This document shows positions 49,507 through 59,020 of a DNA stretch of 64,000 bases, one piece after another. Made by a program: the position numbers and the translations under genes. Below the pieces are notes generated by a model that was not told where the DNA came from, made no database searches, and was given only the letters and a program-made list of their open reading frames with translations. Position 1 is the first letter of the stretch, and the number at the start of each line of letters is the position of its first letter. The stretch comes from Polytrichum commune (lineage: Eukaryota; Streptophyta; Polytrichopsida; Polytrichales; Polytrichaceae), in contig OX485806.1 of assembly GCA_950295325.1 (NCBI GenBank), positions 8,930,001 to 8,994,000 on the forward strand. Reading direction: 5' to 3'.

Positions 49507-49760
49507 GGGTGGCTGGGGGTTGAGGGAAATCTGGTAGGGGGTAGTAGTGTCAAGTTTTGATTTTTCTAAAAATCTGAAATTGTAATGTAGGACTCATATA
49601 AGGTGTCTCGGCCCCGATACACATTTTTTAGGGTCTAATATGTTAGTGAGATTGATAAGATTGTGAGCTTGACTGTGGGTTGAGGGAATCTGGTTTGGGG
49701 TTAGGAGTTGATATTTGACTGATTATGATTTGAGTCTATGGGTGGCTGGGGGTTGAGCTG
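49507..49760. repeat. Tandem array 2, right part
   Basis: The interrupted unit resumes immediately after the solo LTR (GGGTGGCTGGGGGTTGAGG) with one landmark at 49609. A partial unit runs into the acceptor GCTGGGTGCAG of exon 7 of locus 2. The splice acceptor itself seems to lie at the edge of repeat-derived sequence. Confidence 0.9.
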
Positions 49761-51649
49761 GGTGCAGCACTCAAAAGACAAAACCCGGCACTACAAGGGT
49801 TCTCCGGAGGACCATCCCTGTTTGGACTTGATTCTTGCAGATATACAGGAAGGTCTTCCTGTTCCTGGCATATCAGACCCACCGTCGTCCATTCCCGCTT
49901 GGAATCAAGAATCAAAAGAGTGGTTACAACCACTCTTTGACTTTGCCGACGAACATCTGCACGACGACGGGACAATTATTTTGTTTCACCCTTTTCGCAT
50001 GAGTACGAAGTCCAATATTCTTGGATATTGCAAATCGTATGGTTTTGCAATTCGGAAAGAGTGGTGGGGAATGAACCGCCTTCATCTGACATCCCCATTA
50101 AATCCAGCATCAACTGTAAGATAAAGCTTATGTCTTCTTGCTGATCACCGCATTCAGTTTCAATTTTATCCTTGAGGTAGTTCAGAGTGTAGACCCACCT
50201 AAGTATTATACTCACCCAGTTGTGTTGTTTACTTTGTAAAGTAATGTTGTTCTTTATGTCTGGTACATTGTAGACCATGAGGTTCGGTATTTCATTGGCG
50301 GTCAGGAGCGTGCCGGGGTCACCTGCATCGAAGTTTTCATTTCGCTATGTCCCTGCATTGGATCCTTATGGGGTGGATGTTGCACGGGATGATATTCTCC
50401 AGAACTTGGTCTCTCGTGAGGACCAGCTAACTAATGGATCCACACCATGACGAGGGCCTCGTGAAAAGTCCGTGCTTCTAATGCAAATGCTAATTGAAGC
50501 ATATAGCTCCCCATGGGATATTATTCTAGACTGCACGGCAGCGACTGGTATGTCTTTGTAATCTTCCATTTCAGTTGGTTAATCGTTAATATTGTTTTGG
50601 TCTACAAAATTCATAGTTTTTTTTGTACTAAGTTTTTTCCAACTTCTTTATTTGCAGGATCTTCCATTCATGCATGCCGCAATGTGCACCGTCACATTGC
50701 GGCATTAGAGGCTGATGTTGATATTTTTAAGGCCTTACTTGCTCCATTGATTATCTCTAGAGCAGCCTCTGAAATCACTCTTGAAGACCGTGTCACCAGT
50801 TTAGAGGATCCTGAGGGTGAAGATATCCCCGTAGAGAGGATTGTGAAAAGATCTCGGTTTACTAAGTGAGTAAGGTCCACAAATTCTCTTACATGTGTTA
50901 TGTTTTTTGCTGTCATTTCTTATAAAGTTGAGTTATGAACATGGTACCATTGGCATTTGCAGATGCGATAAATTGGGCTATCCTATTCACCGGCCTTTTT
51001 TTGTGACCCTAAATTCTATCCCAGCCCTCCAAAGTCTTGGCAACTTCCTACATATGCAAATGATATTGCTAATCAACTAGCTGGAGGTTCTTATCAGACT
51101 TTTACATCTACATATCGTCCGGGAAGAGTTTTAGAGTTTTTGGATATAGAAGCTTTAGAATCTGATGGTCAGGCCTCCTCTGATGCAGATATTAGTGATT
51201 CTAGAATGTCTTCATCATCCAGTGATTCGGATATGATGTAATAGCTTCATGTGAATGTCTGTGTACTATCTAATATACCGTTTTTTCTTCCGTTGGTTTT
51301 TCAGTTTGTGCACTCATTCCGCATGGAATTCATTGTATGTGTATCACTTTCGGAGTTTTTGGGATTGCATATATGAAATTGCATATTTAAGTTAACTTTT
51401 GACTCTTTTTTTTTTATATTGTTCAAAATATTTTCTAATACCACTTGGTTACTTGTTAATGTTTGAGTGTTTGGATTTATAAAGTGTGATGTGGTTTTTA
51501 ATATTCCAATTGTCTTGTTGAATGCATCTTGTCGTTGTTCTCAAATAACACTACACTTTTGTGGTCGTCAATTAGTAGACAATCTAAAGACAAGTAGCCA
51601 AACCAAATACACCTAACATTTTGATTTCTCAAGCATATCCTACCCACAA

Positions 51650-51815
51650 GAAAGAGGCCTCGGATCCGAGGCCTCTTTCCAAACCTCCTCCTCATGCTAG
51701 AACATACAAGAAATGGCCAAATGCAAAAACAAGTAGCCAACTCAAATATACATAACATTTTGATTTTCAAGCATAAGCTACCCACAACTAAGAGGCCTCG
51801 GATCCGAGGCCTCTT
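51650..51815. repeat. Family-2 palindromes (two copies) downstream of locus 2
   Basis: Two perfect palindromes sharing the core AGGCCTCGGATCCGAGGCCT: 30 bp at 51650-51679 and 26 bp at 51790-51815. They sit in a roughly 140-bp direct duplication (AACATTTTGATTT-TCAAGCATA, CTACCCACAA). Outer bases differ between copies (GAAAGAGG...CCTCTTTC versus AAGAGG...CCTCTT). Confidence 0.93.
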
Positions 51816-52017
51816 CCCATAGGTCCACCATCTTCTCAACCACACTGAATTTTCCCACGGCCATAGGGACTCGTTGGTAATTTTAAGAAACTTTTGGTCC
51901 TAAAAATTAGGCACTCCATAAATATCGGCCTCATAATTCCAAAATTAAACTTGAAATATGTGCAAAATCCACGGTCATAGGGGTCCTAACTTTAGTTAAA
52001 TGGAGTTTTAAATTTTG

Positions 52018-54045
52018 ATTTTCTGCTCACGAGATCTGCTCACCGCTCACCGCTCACATCGTAGCATTCCTGTGTACATCAGTTCATTCAAAGAGATCCT
52101 ATCTGCACATTCCACTTCTAAAAAGACTTCAAACTCTCTATGTTGATGCTGATAACTCAAAAAACAACAAAGCATTATACCCAGCCCATGCAACTTCTCC
52201 ACGTTTGCCTAGGAGTGCCATTGAAGACAAATGTCGAGGAAAGGGAACACATGCTAGGGTATAAACAGAGGCAAATCTCCCAAAATTGAAGTAGTTTGCA
52301 AATGTACACAAACCTGCAACCGGAGATTAACTTGCATTGGTAATCTCCTTGCATGGCTGTCACATGATGGAGCTGCAACTTGGATCTCCAGACACCGGAT
52401 CGCCGAGATATATGCACTGGTCCTGTGGAACCTCCAAATTAGCCCAGGATTAGTATTGAAGGTAAGTCTCGAGCAAAAACATCCACAAACTTAGATCACT
52501 TATTCAGAAGCGAATGCAAAACCACAAATCTGCTAGATTTTAGGCAGAAGCAATTGTACAGGAATGTGCAATCTGCGATCTGCATGTATCCTTGGAGGGA
52601 CATGGCTGCATGGACCTTCAACTTGGAGCTCCAACATGGAGCTCCAGACCCCTTGAGGCAGAAGAAATGTGCTCACCCGAAAGGGAACTTCCTTATCGGG
52701 CTTCTCTCCTCGACAACTGGTGTGCTCAATGCAAAAACCGCAAGACCAGCACTGTGCCATCTACAAAATAATATAAGAGGAAAACTCATAGCTTATCTTC
52801 CCATAAGAACTTCTGACAGGAGCAACATGTAGATGATTCCAAAACGGCGTCTTGTCCTCTCTATAGCCATTAAAAATTCAACCAGGAAAGTCAGTTTAGC
52901 AGGCTCAACCCAACTTCGCTGTTCTGGATACCTCACAAAGCGAACAGATGTGGAGACCTTGATATCTCAAGCTTTTAACTTTTGCTGAGACCAAATTAAT
53001 GGGTGTAATTCTGCCAAAAAGAACAATAAGATTGCACAAAGAAGTCCTCAGGATCAGTCCCTGGACCTTGCAAAAATTGACAGTTGCGACCAACAACTTC
53101 CTCGCGATCATACCCTACAATTTAATGTGTAAGTGTATAAGCAGTGGTGGTCCCTTGATACATGACCAGAAAGGCAATTGCAAAACATGTGGTCAGCATA
53201 ACTCACCTATCGGCACTGAAGACACACTGAAGACACACTGATAGCGCACATACGAGATTAATCAAAACAATGTGCACCCCCCTCATCCCGTCGCGGTGGG
53301 TGGTCGACAACAACACGTTTCTCTTGCGCATCTAATAGCATGCGCACTAGGCACACACGACATGGAGACGTCCACATGGAACAAATCGCATGCACACATA
53401 AACAATACTAACAAGTCCACAGTGTGCAGTGGCCTTTTTGTCAAATCTCAGGTGGAGTCGATCTAAACAAAAGATGACTTGCAGATGTGAATTTACTCAG
53501 CAGTAGTACAGATTCACCCATAACCGATTGGCTCCCCCAGTTGCAATTCCTTGACCTCCGATCAGCAAAAACCATTGCACAGACGCACACATAAAGGCGA
53601 AAGGCGTAGAGGTCAGAGAACCCAAACAAATTACAGAGACACCAAAAACTGTTGTGTCGCCGACCTCGCAAAAGTCAGTCATCACCAAGAATGCCGGATG
53701 TGAGTTCACGATTTGCGACATGTTGCGAAAGAACCACACACAAGGTGACATGCACACTGCTAACACACAACATGCTAACACACCGCAAACTGAATAAACA
53801 TGGTCTCGTGAGTCATGTCCAAGAGTAGGGATGAGTGGAATGTCCCCGTTGAGGACGAGGTGGAGCCTACCTGCGAGGAGCCCGCCGACGAAAATATCGG
53901 AACAGACTGCCCGTCGGATGCCAACCGTCGATGGCATCCTGCCCGTGGCATTGTGCTGCCCTCGCGATCTTAGCCGTCCATCACGGCTATACGCAACGAC
54001 GCTATCTTGTGAGCGGTGAGCGGCGAGCGGTAAGCAGAAAAATTG
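52018..54045. mobile_element. Inverted-repeat element with GCTCACC-repeat ends
   Basis: The left end at 52021 reads TTCTGCTCACGAGATCTGCT followed by CACCGCTCACCGCTCACA. The right end, read on the minus strand from about 54040, begins TTTCTGCTTACCGCTCGCCG followed by CTCACCGCTCACAAGATAGC. These are about 50-bp imperfect terminal inverted repeats built from a 7-bp GCTCACC motif. Similarity may extend outward (CCACGGTCATAGG near 51990 and its complement near 54165). The 2-kb interior has no supported gene. I cannot find a clear target duplication, so the class is unknown. Confidence 0.5.
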
Positions 54046-54289
54046 ATTTTTTTAATAAAAAAATCAGAATATTTGACTTAATTCTTACACCGAGTAGGAC
54101 TCTTCGTATAGTTTCTTTACAAATATGACTAAAAGTAGATGGTACGTTTAACTGTGGATGGTGCCTATAACCGTGGAGTGGAAGAAATTATAAACTTTTG
54201 AAAAAACCATCCATAAAAAGAAACGGAAGAAAACGAAAAAAAAATTTAGAAAAAAAACTTGAAAAATTTGAAGAATAAAAATTCAAATT

Positions 54290-54350
54290 TTCTGCTCATG
54301 GCTCACTGCTCACCGCTCACCGCTCACAAGATAGCATTCCTGCGGCTGTA
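54290..54350. repeat. Third copy of the GCTCACC-type terminus
   Basis: TTTTCTGCTCATGGCTCACT followed by GCTCACCGCTCACCGCTCACAAGATAGC-type sequence, in the same orientation as the 52021 end. Its continuation (CATTCCTG) matches the left end as well, so it may begin another copy. Confidence 0.7.
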
Positions 54351-54394
54351 CGTGACAAGGTCCCACACGTGGCGAGAATGACGTGTGTGTCATC

Positions 54395-54453
54395 GCATCA
54401 TGGCCGGGGGCTGGAGTTAACCCCATGATTGATCCAGCCCCCGGGCGATGATG
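54395..54453. repeat. GC-rich hairpin
   Basis: Left arm 54395-54415 (core GGCCGGGGGCTGGA) and right arm 54433-54453 (core TCCAGCCCCCGGGC, then GATGATG) pair almost perfectly around a 17-base loop GTTAACCCCATGATTGA. It is not a recognised RNA gene. Confidence 0.75.
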
Positions 54454-54459
54454 GGCCAA

Positions 54460-55487
54460 GATCTGGGAGGCGATTCCCCCCCCCACTCGGTTTTTCATCT
54501 CTGAGCTAAACATTCCTCCTTTGCGAGGTAGGCAGTTGGCCCACCCAGATTAGCCAGACTCCGCCGGTCGCTCTTGCCATTTTGTTTTGCTACCGCACCA
54601 ATCTGTTTTTGTTGCGATTTATTGCTGTGAGTGTGTGCCTTGAGCGGCGAGTTGTCTCGAGTTGCATCGATTTGCCTCGATTTGCCTGTGCAATCCGACT
54701 TTAGGCTGCCTGGAGCCATTATACTTCATTTCGTCGCCTACTCTCTTCGTATCCTCGCATCTGCGTCACCTCGTCTCCTTGCATCCACACCTTCTCACCT
54801 TCTTGTATCATCGTCTCTTTGTCTCCTCATCGCCTTTGTCATGTGCATCGACCCTATCCACAACATCAGTGTGCCTCTGTGTGGTATCGATGTGCTTCCT
54901 CCGTGCAACCCTACACCGTGCAAGGTGTTGAGTGTTACATTGTTCGAAGCTAAGTTTGGCACTTGCCTCCCCATGGCGGCACATGTTCTTTGGATTTGTG
55001 CAACCTGATGTCCTGGCCGTGTGTTGTCAATGTCCACTTGTCATTAACTCTCACATTTCCAGAGGTGTCTATGGGAAAAGCAGCCCAGATGTGTATCCAT
55101 ATGGCTGAAGAATCCTGAAGAAGGCCTTGATACAATGTGCGGCGACCACAGAGTGTCGTATATACCTATGACCAATGCTTATGTTCTCCACTTTCTGACT
55201 TGCTGGACATTGATGCGCAGGTGAATAATCAAATAGACCCAAGTCCGCTTCGCAAAGAATGCTACCTGTACACAGTCGATCAACACCCTAATCTCACCTG
55301 GACGCGCCTCTATGTGGGCCAAGACGTTGTTTGAAGGCACTCGACCTGACAGGTATGTCTCGATTCATTGGAGACTGTACTAGAAGTTATCTTTGTGATT
55401 GTTTCTCTTTGTGATTGTGTTTGAGGTGCATTGATCGTCGTTAACCATTAAGTCCTAGCATAATGGAAGGGTGCGTTACTTTAAATT
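54460..55487. other. Unassigned region with weak coding signals
   Basis: Several medium frames lie on the plus strand: 54631-55008, leucine/serine-rich, and 55137-55334, which contains KECYLYTVDQHPNLTWTRLYVG. None has a motif I know. The second looks more protein-like and is followed by CCTGACAG|GTATGTC, but I cannot build a gene from these pieces. Confidence 0.25.
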
Positions 55488-55814
55488 GTGACCATTAAAC
55501 TTCGAAGAGTTCATTGTGTGGTCAGAAAGTCAAGACCTTTGGTTGAGTTTGTAGGTGTCCAGAAGGAGTCTCTCCATTTGGTCGAGTCTGTAGGTGTCCA
55601 GAAGGAGACTCTCCATTTGCTTGAGTCTGTAGGTGTCCAGAAGGAGTTCCCCATATACTTGTTAGTTCGTGATGTGATTATAGGTCTTATCCCTGTGATT
55701 TTTCCCCTTGTAGAGACTACTGTGTTATGGACAATGTGGGCACAATCTCCTAAATGGAAAGAGGCTGAATGTATGGTCATTTTTTTATCTACAGTCCTTG
55801 ACTTCCTGAGGTAG
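55488..55814 (+). CDS. Hypothetical small ORF with a 13-residue tandem repeat
   Basis: The frame contains three 39-bp direct repeats (55542-55658), giving a 13-residue repeat with the shared core VGVQKE: VEFVGVQKESLHL, VESVGVQKETLHL, LESVGVQKEFPIY. The repeat length is a multiple of three and the changes are conservative, which hints at coding. The triplet at the frame start is TTG or a later codon and not a clear ATG, and no family is recognised. It ends in TAG 36 bp before the flank of a MITE. It could equally be a non-coding minisatellite. Confidence 0.3.
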   Translation: MTIKLRRVHCVVRKSRPLVEFVGVQKESLHLVESVGVQKETLHLLESVGVQKEFPIYLLVRDVIIGLIPVIFPLVETTVLWTMWAQSPKWKEAECMVIFLSTVLDFLR

Positions 55815-55859
55815 AATCACTTTGATGAGATTTAAACTTCACCCATCAGCTATTGGTTC

Positions 55860-56355
55860 CACGGGTAGATCACTCTAAGGCATTTTTGTGCACCACGTGC
55901 GGCTGGGGGGTTTTTTTGGGGGGGCTATTTACCTTCAAGGGCTGAATTAAAGCCTCCCTATAATTACTTAAATTTCAAAAATGACCCATTTGTTTGCACC
56001 CTTTCATTACTTATATTGTCCAAGTCATTGCAATTTTTTGTACTCTATATTCATTTTAAGTAATTTTGGACAGACGGAAATCCCAATTATCATCCATCCA
56101 TGTGAGTCCTAAACCCATTTACATACCATACTAAACATACCTTCTAGGATCCTTATCTTCAGCCCTATATTAATTTTACAAAAAAATAATGGCCCACGTT
56201 TTATGTCCATCTAACTTACTTATAATGGGATTGTCTACATTTAATGGCCCCTTCATTATTTGGAATTCCTTTATAATTTTTATTTCAAATGATTTTAATC
56301 CTCTCTATATTATGCCGCACGTCGTTTTTAAAATGCACTAAGTGATCTACCCGTG
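55860..56355. mobile_element. hAT-like MITE
   Basis: A 496-bp non-autonomous element. Terminal inverted repeats are CACGGGTAGATCACT (perfect 15 bp, then imperfect to about 43 bp ending GTGCGGC). It is flanked by a perfect 8-bp target duplication ATTGGTTC (55852-55859 and 56356-56363). The 8-bp duplication and CA-starting ends fit the hAT superfamily. The interior is AT-rich and non-coding, with a G7/T7 homopolymer stretch near 55908-55922. Confidence 0.9.
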
Positions 56356-56587
56356 ATTGGTTCATACTGATTCTCAAGTTCTAAATAACTGTGCAACTGC
56401 ATGAAACAAGCATATTGGTGCGTGGATAATAGTGTGTCTAGCGGCACATAGTCGATCTCTGATGATTAGATTCCTCGATTGCCACATTGTCGAATACTCA
56501 TGCTTCATCATGTGCAATGTTGAGTTGGGTGTCCCATCTTAGGTCTCCAGCCCTCATATACTTTTTGCCAGAAGACACACCCTCCCC

Positions 56588-57237
56588 ATGGACGCCCAAT
56601 TCAGCCAAGGGAGCCTCGCGGACTTTGACGTCGTGAGGAACACACAGTTCGTGGATGATTTCTCACGTCAGGTATGTGTTTCTCGCACCTTGGTTCCTCA
56701 CTTGGCCCAATCTAATGCATGGTACCTGGGCAACATGGAAACTGTGCCTGGAAGGGACATGATTTATTTTGACTGAATGCTACATTGCTCCTCATTGCAA
56801 TGTCCATTATGGGATCCAACCATGATTTCCACCTTGAATAGGTCTACAATTGACAGAGAGGTTGGGCTTGTCTGTGTGCACATGTATTCAGAGTCGCACA
56901 GGCTCCACCTCCGAGGATTGAACAATCACAGGTCGGGCTTCTTCCATCCACCTATCAGCAACATACTATACACTCTAGAATTTCTCGACTTGTTTCTTCT
57001 TCATTGATGTTGAAGTGGATGTAATGCAATTATTTTATGGCCTTGTAAATTTGCTAAACGTGGCCTGGTACACATTGTTGTATGCAGATGTTCAACATGC
57101 CTTATTCATCGAGCTTCCATCAACAACAGAACACAAATCCTTGGCAAACTGCCCAGCCAAGTTTTGGCCGACCCCCATCCATGTACTCACCTTGTATTGG
57201 GACACCCATTGCTCCTCCCAATGCATACACCAACCAG
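56588..57237 (+). CDS. First two exons of an unidentified gene cut by a retrotransposon
   Basis: Exon 1 is 56588-56671 (MDAQFSQGSLADFDVVRNTQ..., donor CAG|GTATGT); exon 2 is 57088-57237 (acceptor TTGTATGCAG; MFNMPYSSSFHQQQNTNPWQ..., Gln/Pro/Asn/Ser-rich). Both are phase 0 and give a 78-residue N-terminal piece with no signal peptide. A TATA-like CATATACTTTTT lies at about 56557. The gypsy LTR begins two bases after the last exon codon (CAG|G|TGTGAG), so the rest of the gene is displaced beyond the element or lost. Q/N/P-rich N-termini are common in plant transcription factors, but I cannot name the family. Confidence 0.5.
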
Positions 57238-57238
57238 G

Positions 57239-58958
57239 TGTGAGGCCAAACCCCCCACCCTTAAGCGTCCGTAGTCCGAGTAGTGGGTTTGGACTCACAT
57301 TCCTCCGCGGTATTGGATTTGGACTTGGATGAGTCCATAATGCAAGGTTCACCCTTCAAGTGGTCTTGGATTTAACTTTGGTCTTTGCTTCCTTTGTCTT
57401 GCCATCGCGAGAATGCTCCACATTCTCCATTAAGTTGTGCACGTGGTTTATTTTTAAAGAGAGGATGCAAGTGTTAAAAAAAACACTATTCTCTATAGTC
57501 AATTTCAAATACATTTACTTGTGAAAGCCACACATAACATTAACTAGCATAATGTAACTAACTACTTGTCTATGAGCTAATTAGGTAGGCTATCTACTAA
57601 GCTCCTTCATGAACCCATCTCTTTACTTTCTAATTACATAAACCTAGCTCCTTCATAAACCCAGCTCCTTCATAAACCCAGCTTCTTAGCTTCTAACTAA
57701 ACAAACCCAGCTCCTTTATAAACCCAGCTCCTTCATGAACCCACAACTTTGTAGTTGTAATCCCCAACTACCTCACTAATTATTCAAGCCCTTAACTAAT
57801 CTTCCTACCTAATTTCCCTAATTCTACTAACAACCCCTTTCTAATCACACAATTCTTCTCTAATCCTAAAATCCTAAAATCCTAGAGAGGAGAGGGGGAG
57901 AGAGAATTTCCTAACTTCACTAAGACTAACTAATCCACACAAGTATATTTTTGCACTCATCACAACATCAAGTGCTCAACTCTTAAACATGGAACTTGCA
58001 ACCACGTGTATTCAAAACATGAACTTAAAGTACCACAAATTGGAATCATGAATTAACTTTAAAATCCTTCACGTCAACACTAATTCTACCAAGAGGTCAA
58101 GCCCTCTTCAAGGCTAACAAGCCTTGGCTCTCAAACTAAAAACTAAGCACACACATGTGCTCCAATATGGCTTCCCACACCCACACTTATAACTCGTGGG
58201 GTGCCTTGGAGCACAAAGGAAAGAGAGGATGAGTGAGGGAAGAATGAGGGATTATATAGTAAGCTTGAGGGGGTGAGCACCCTCAAGGCTCACGATAAGC
58301 CCTTGAGATTTCCTCCTACTTAGTAGGCGCCAATCCTATCTTCTAAGCCTTCCTCCCTCAAATGATCAACAAGGATCCTAATTCGAACATTTAACTAGCC
58401 TTGGCTTTCTACCTACCACACTTTACCAAACTTGGGATGCTTCAACCCAAACTTAGCCTCCTTCGCTTTCCGCCGCCATAACTTTCTCCCCTTACTTTCC
58501 CAAATCGTCGCTCACCACTTAATTCAAACCACGATGCTTAACTCGTGATTTGATTGGTGCTTTGAGAATTTGCTTATCCTCCACCTTGCATTCTTCCTTG
58601 GGCCTTCCCCATTAAGTGGCCATGATGAGGTGGTCCACTTGTGCGCTCCATGTGATCCTCCATTCATCCCAATTCGAATGCACTTGCCTCTTGAGTCACT
58701 TTGGTTGTCTCCATCCATTTGTACTAGCCTACTCACTAACTACTCAATCCAAGTTCTCCTTACCTATCCTCATTCACTCAAATCCTTCCGAAGGTAAAAA
58801 CACAATAACAACTCACATCCTAGCCTCTTACAACATGGTACTTCTAAGACTAACATTTCACTCTTTTTATATTTTTGTGAAGTAACATGCTACTTCAAAG
58901 TGCATCAACTAACGTTTCAAGGGTCTAAGACTAAATGTGGGCACCCTTTTGGGCTCAC
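57239..58958 (-). repeat. LTR (family B) of the gypsy element
   Basis: A 1720-bp LTR, read on the minus strand TGTGAGCCCAAAAGGG...GGCCTCACA, homologous to the solo LTR 28098-30227 (which has about 330 bp more). Insertion flank on the left is CCAGG (57234-57238); its partner lies outside the window. The TATA box CTATATAATCC is on the minus strand at about 58250-58260, agreeing with the direction of the polyprotein, so this should be the 3' LTR. Confidence 0.85.
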
Positions 58959-59020
58959 ATAATTGGCGACCATCGGGGGATGAATCCAAACATCTCTTGC
59001 TCCAAGGGTAAGTTGCCTAG

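Larger units (their letters stand above)
42459..51241 (+). pseudogene. ParB-like + DNA amino-methyltransferase-like fusion, locus 2
   Basis: Ten exons inferred from GT-AG sites with consistent phases: 42459-43102, 43193-43382, 43532-43723, 43813-44031, 44159-44394, 44514-45207, 49768-50115, 50274-50547, 50658-50865, 50963-51241. Exon 1 has an acidic start, then MMFFVCDGNHRRQAWLNHI (about 42935-42990), the ParB/Srx-type 'DGxHR..A' motif, followed by MHNINKHTEDSYVKTNIV. Exon 6 carries a charged coiled stretch. Exon 7 reads LDLILADIQEGLP and HLHDDGTIILFHP (motif IV region; DIQE where active enzymes have DPPY-like residues). Exons 8-9 read PWDIILDCTAATGSSIHACR and HIAALEADVDIFKALLAPL (motif I/X-like). 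The beta-class order matches locus 1. Breaks: TGA at 50448-50450, and a probable 1-base loss in T7 at 50996-51002, after which the +1 frame stays open to TAA 51239-51241. Upstream exons are probably missing. Confidence 0.62.

Noticed and set aside
54631-55008. 125-codon plus-strand ORF
   Set aside because: Leu/Ser/His-rich with no motif; overlapping frames of similar length on the same and opposite strand; no splice or promoter context that supports it.
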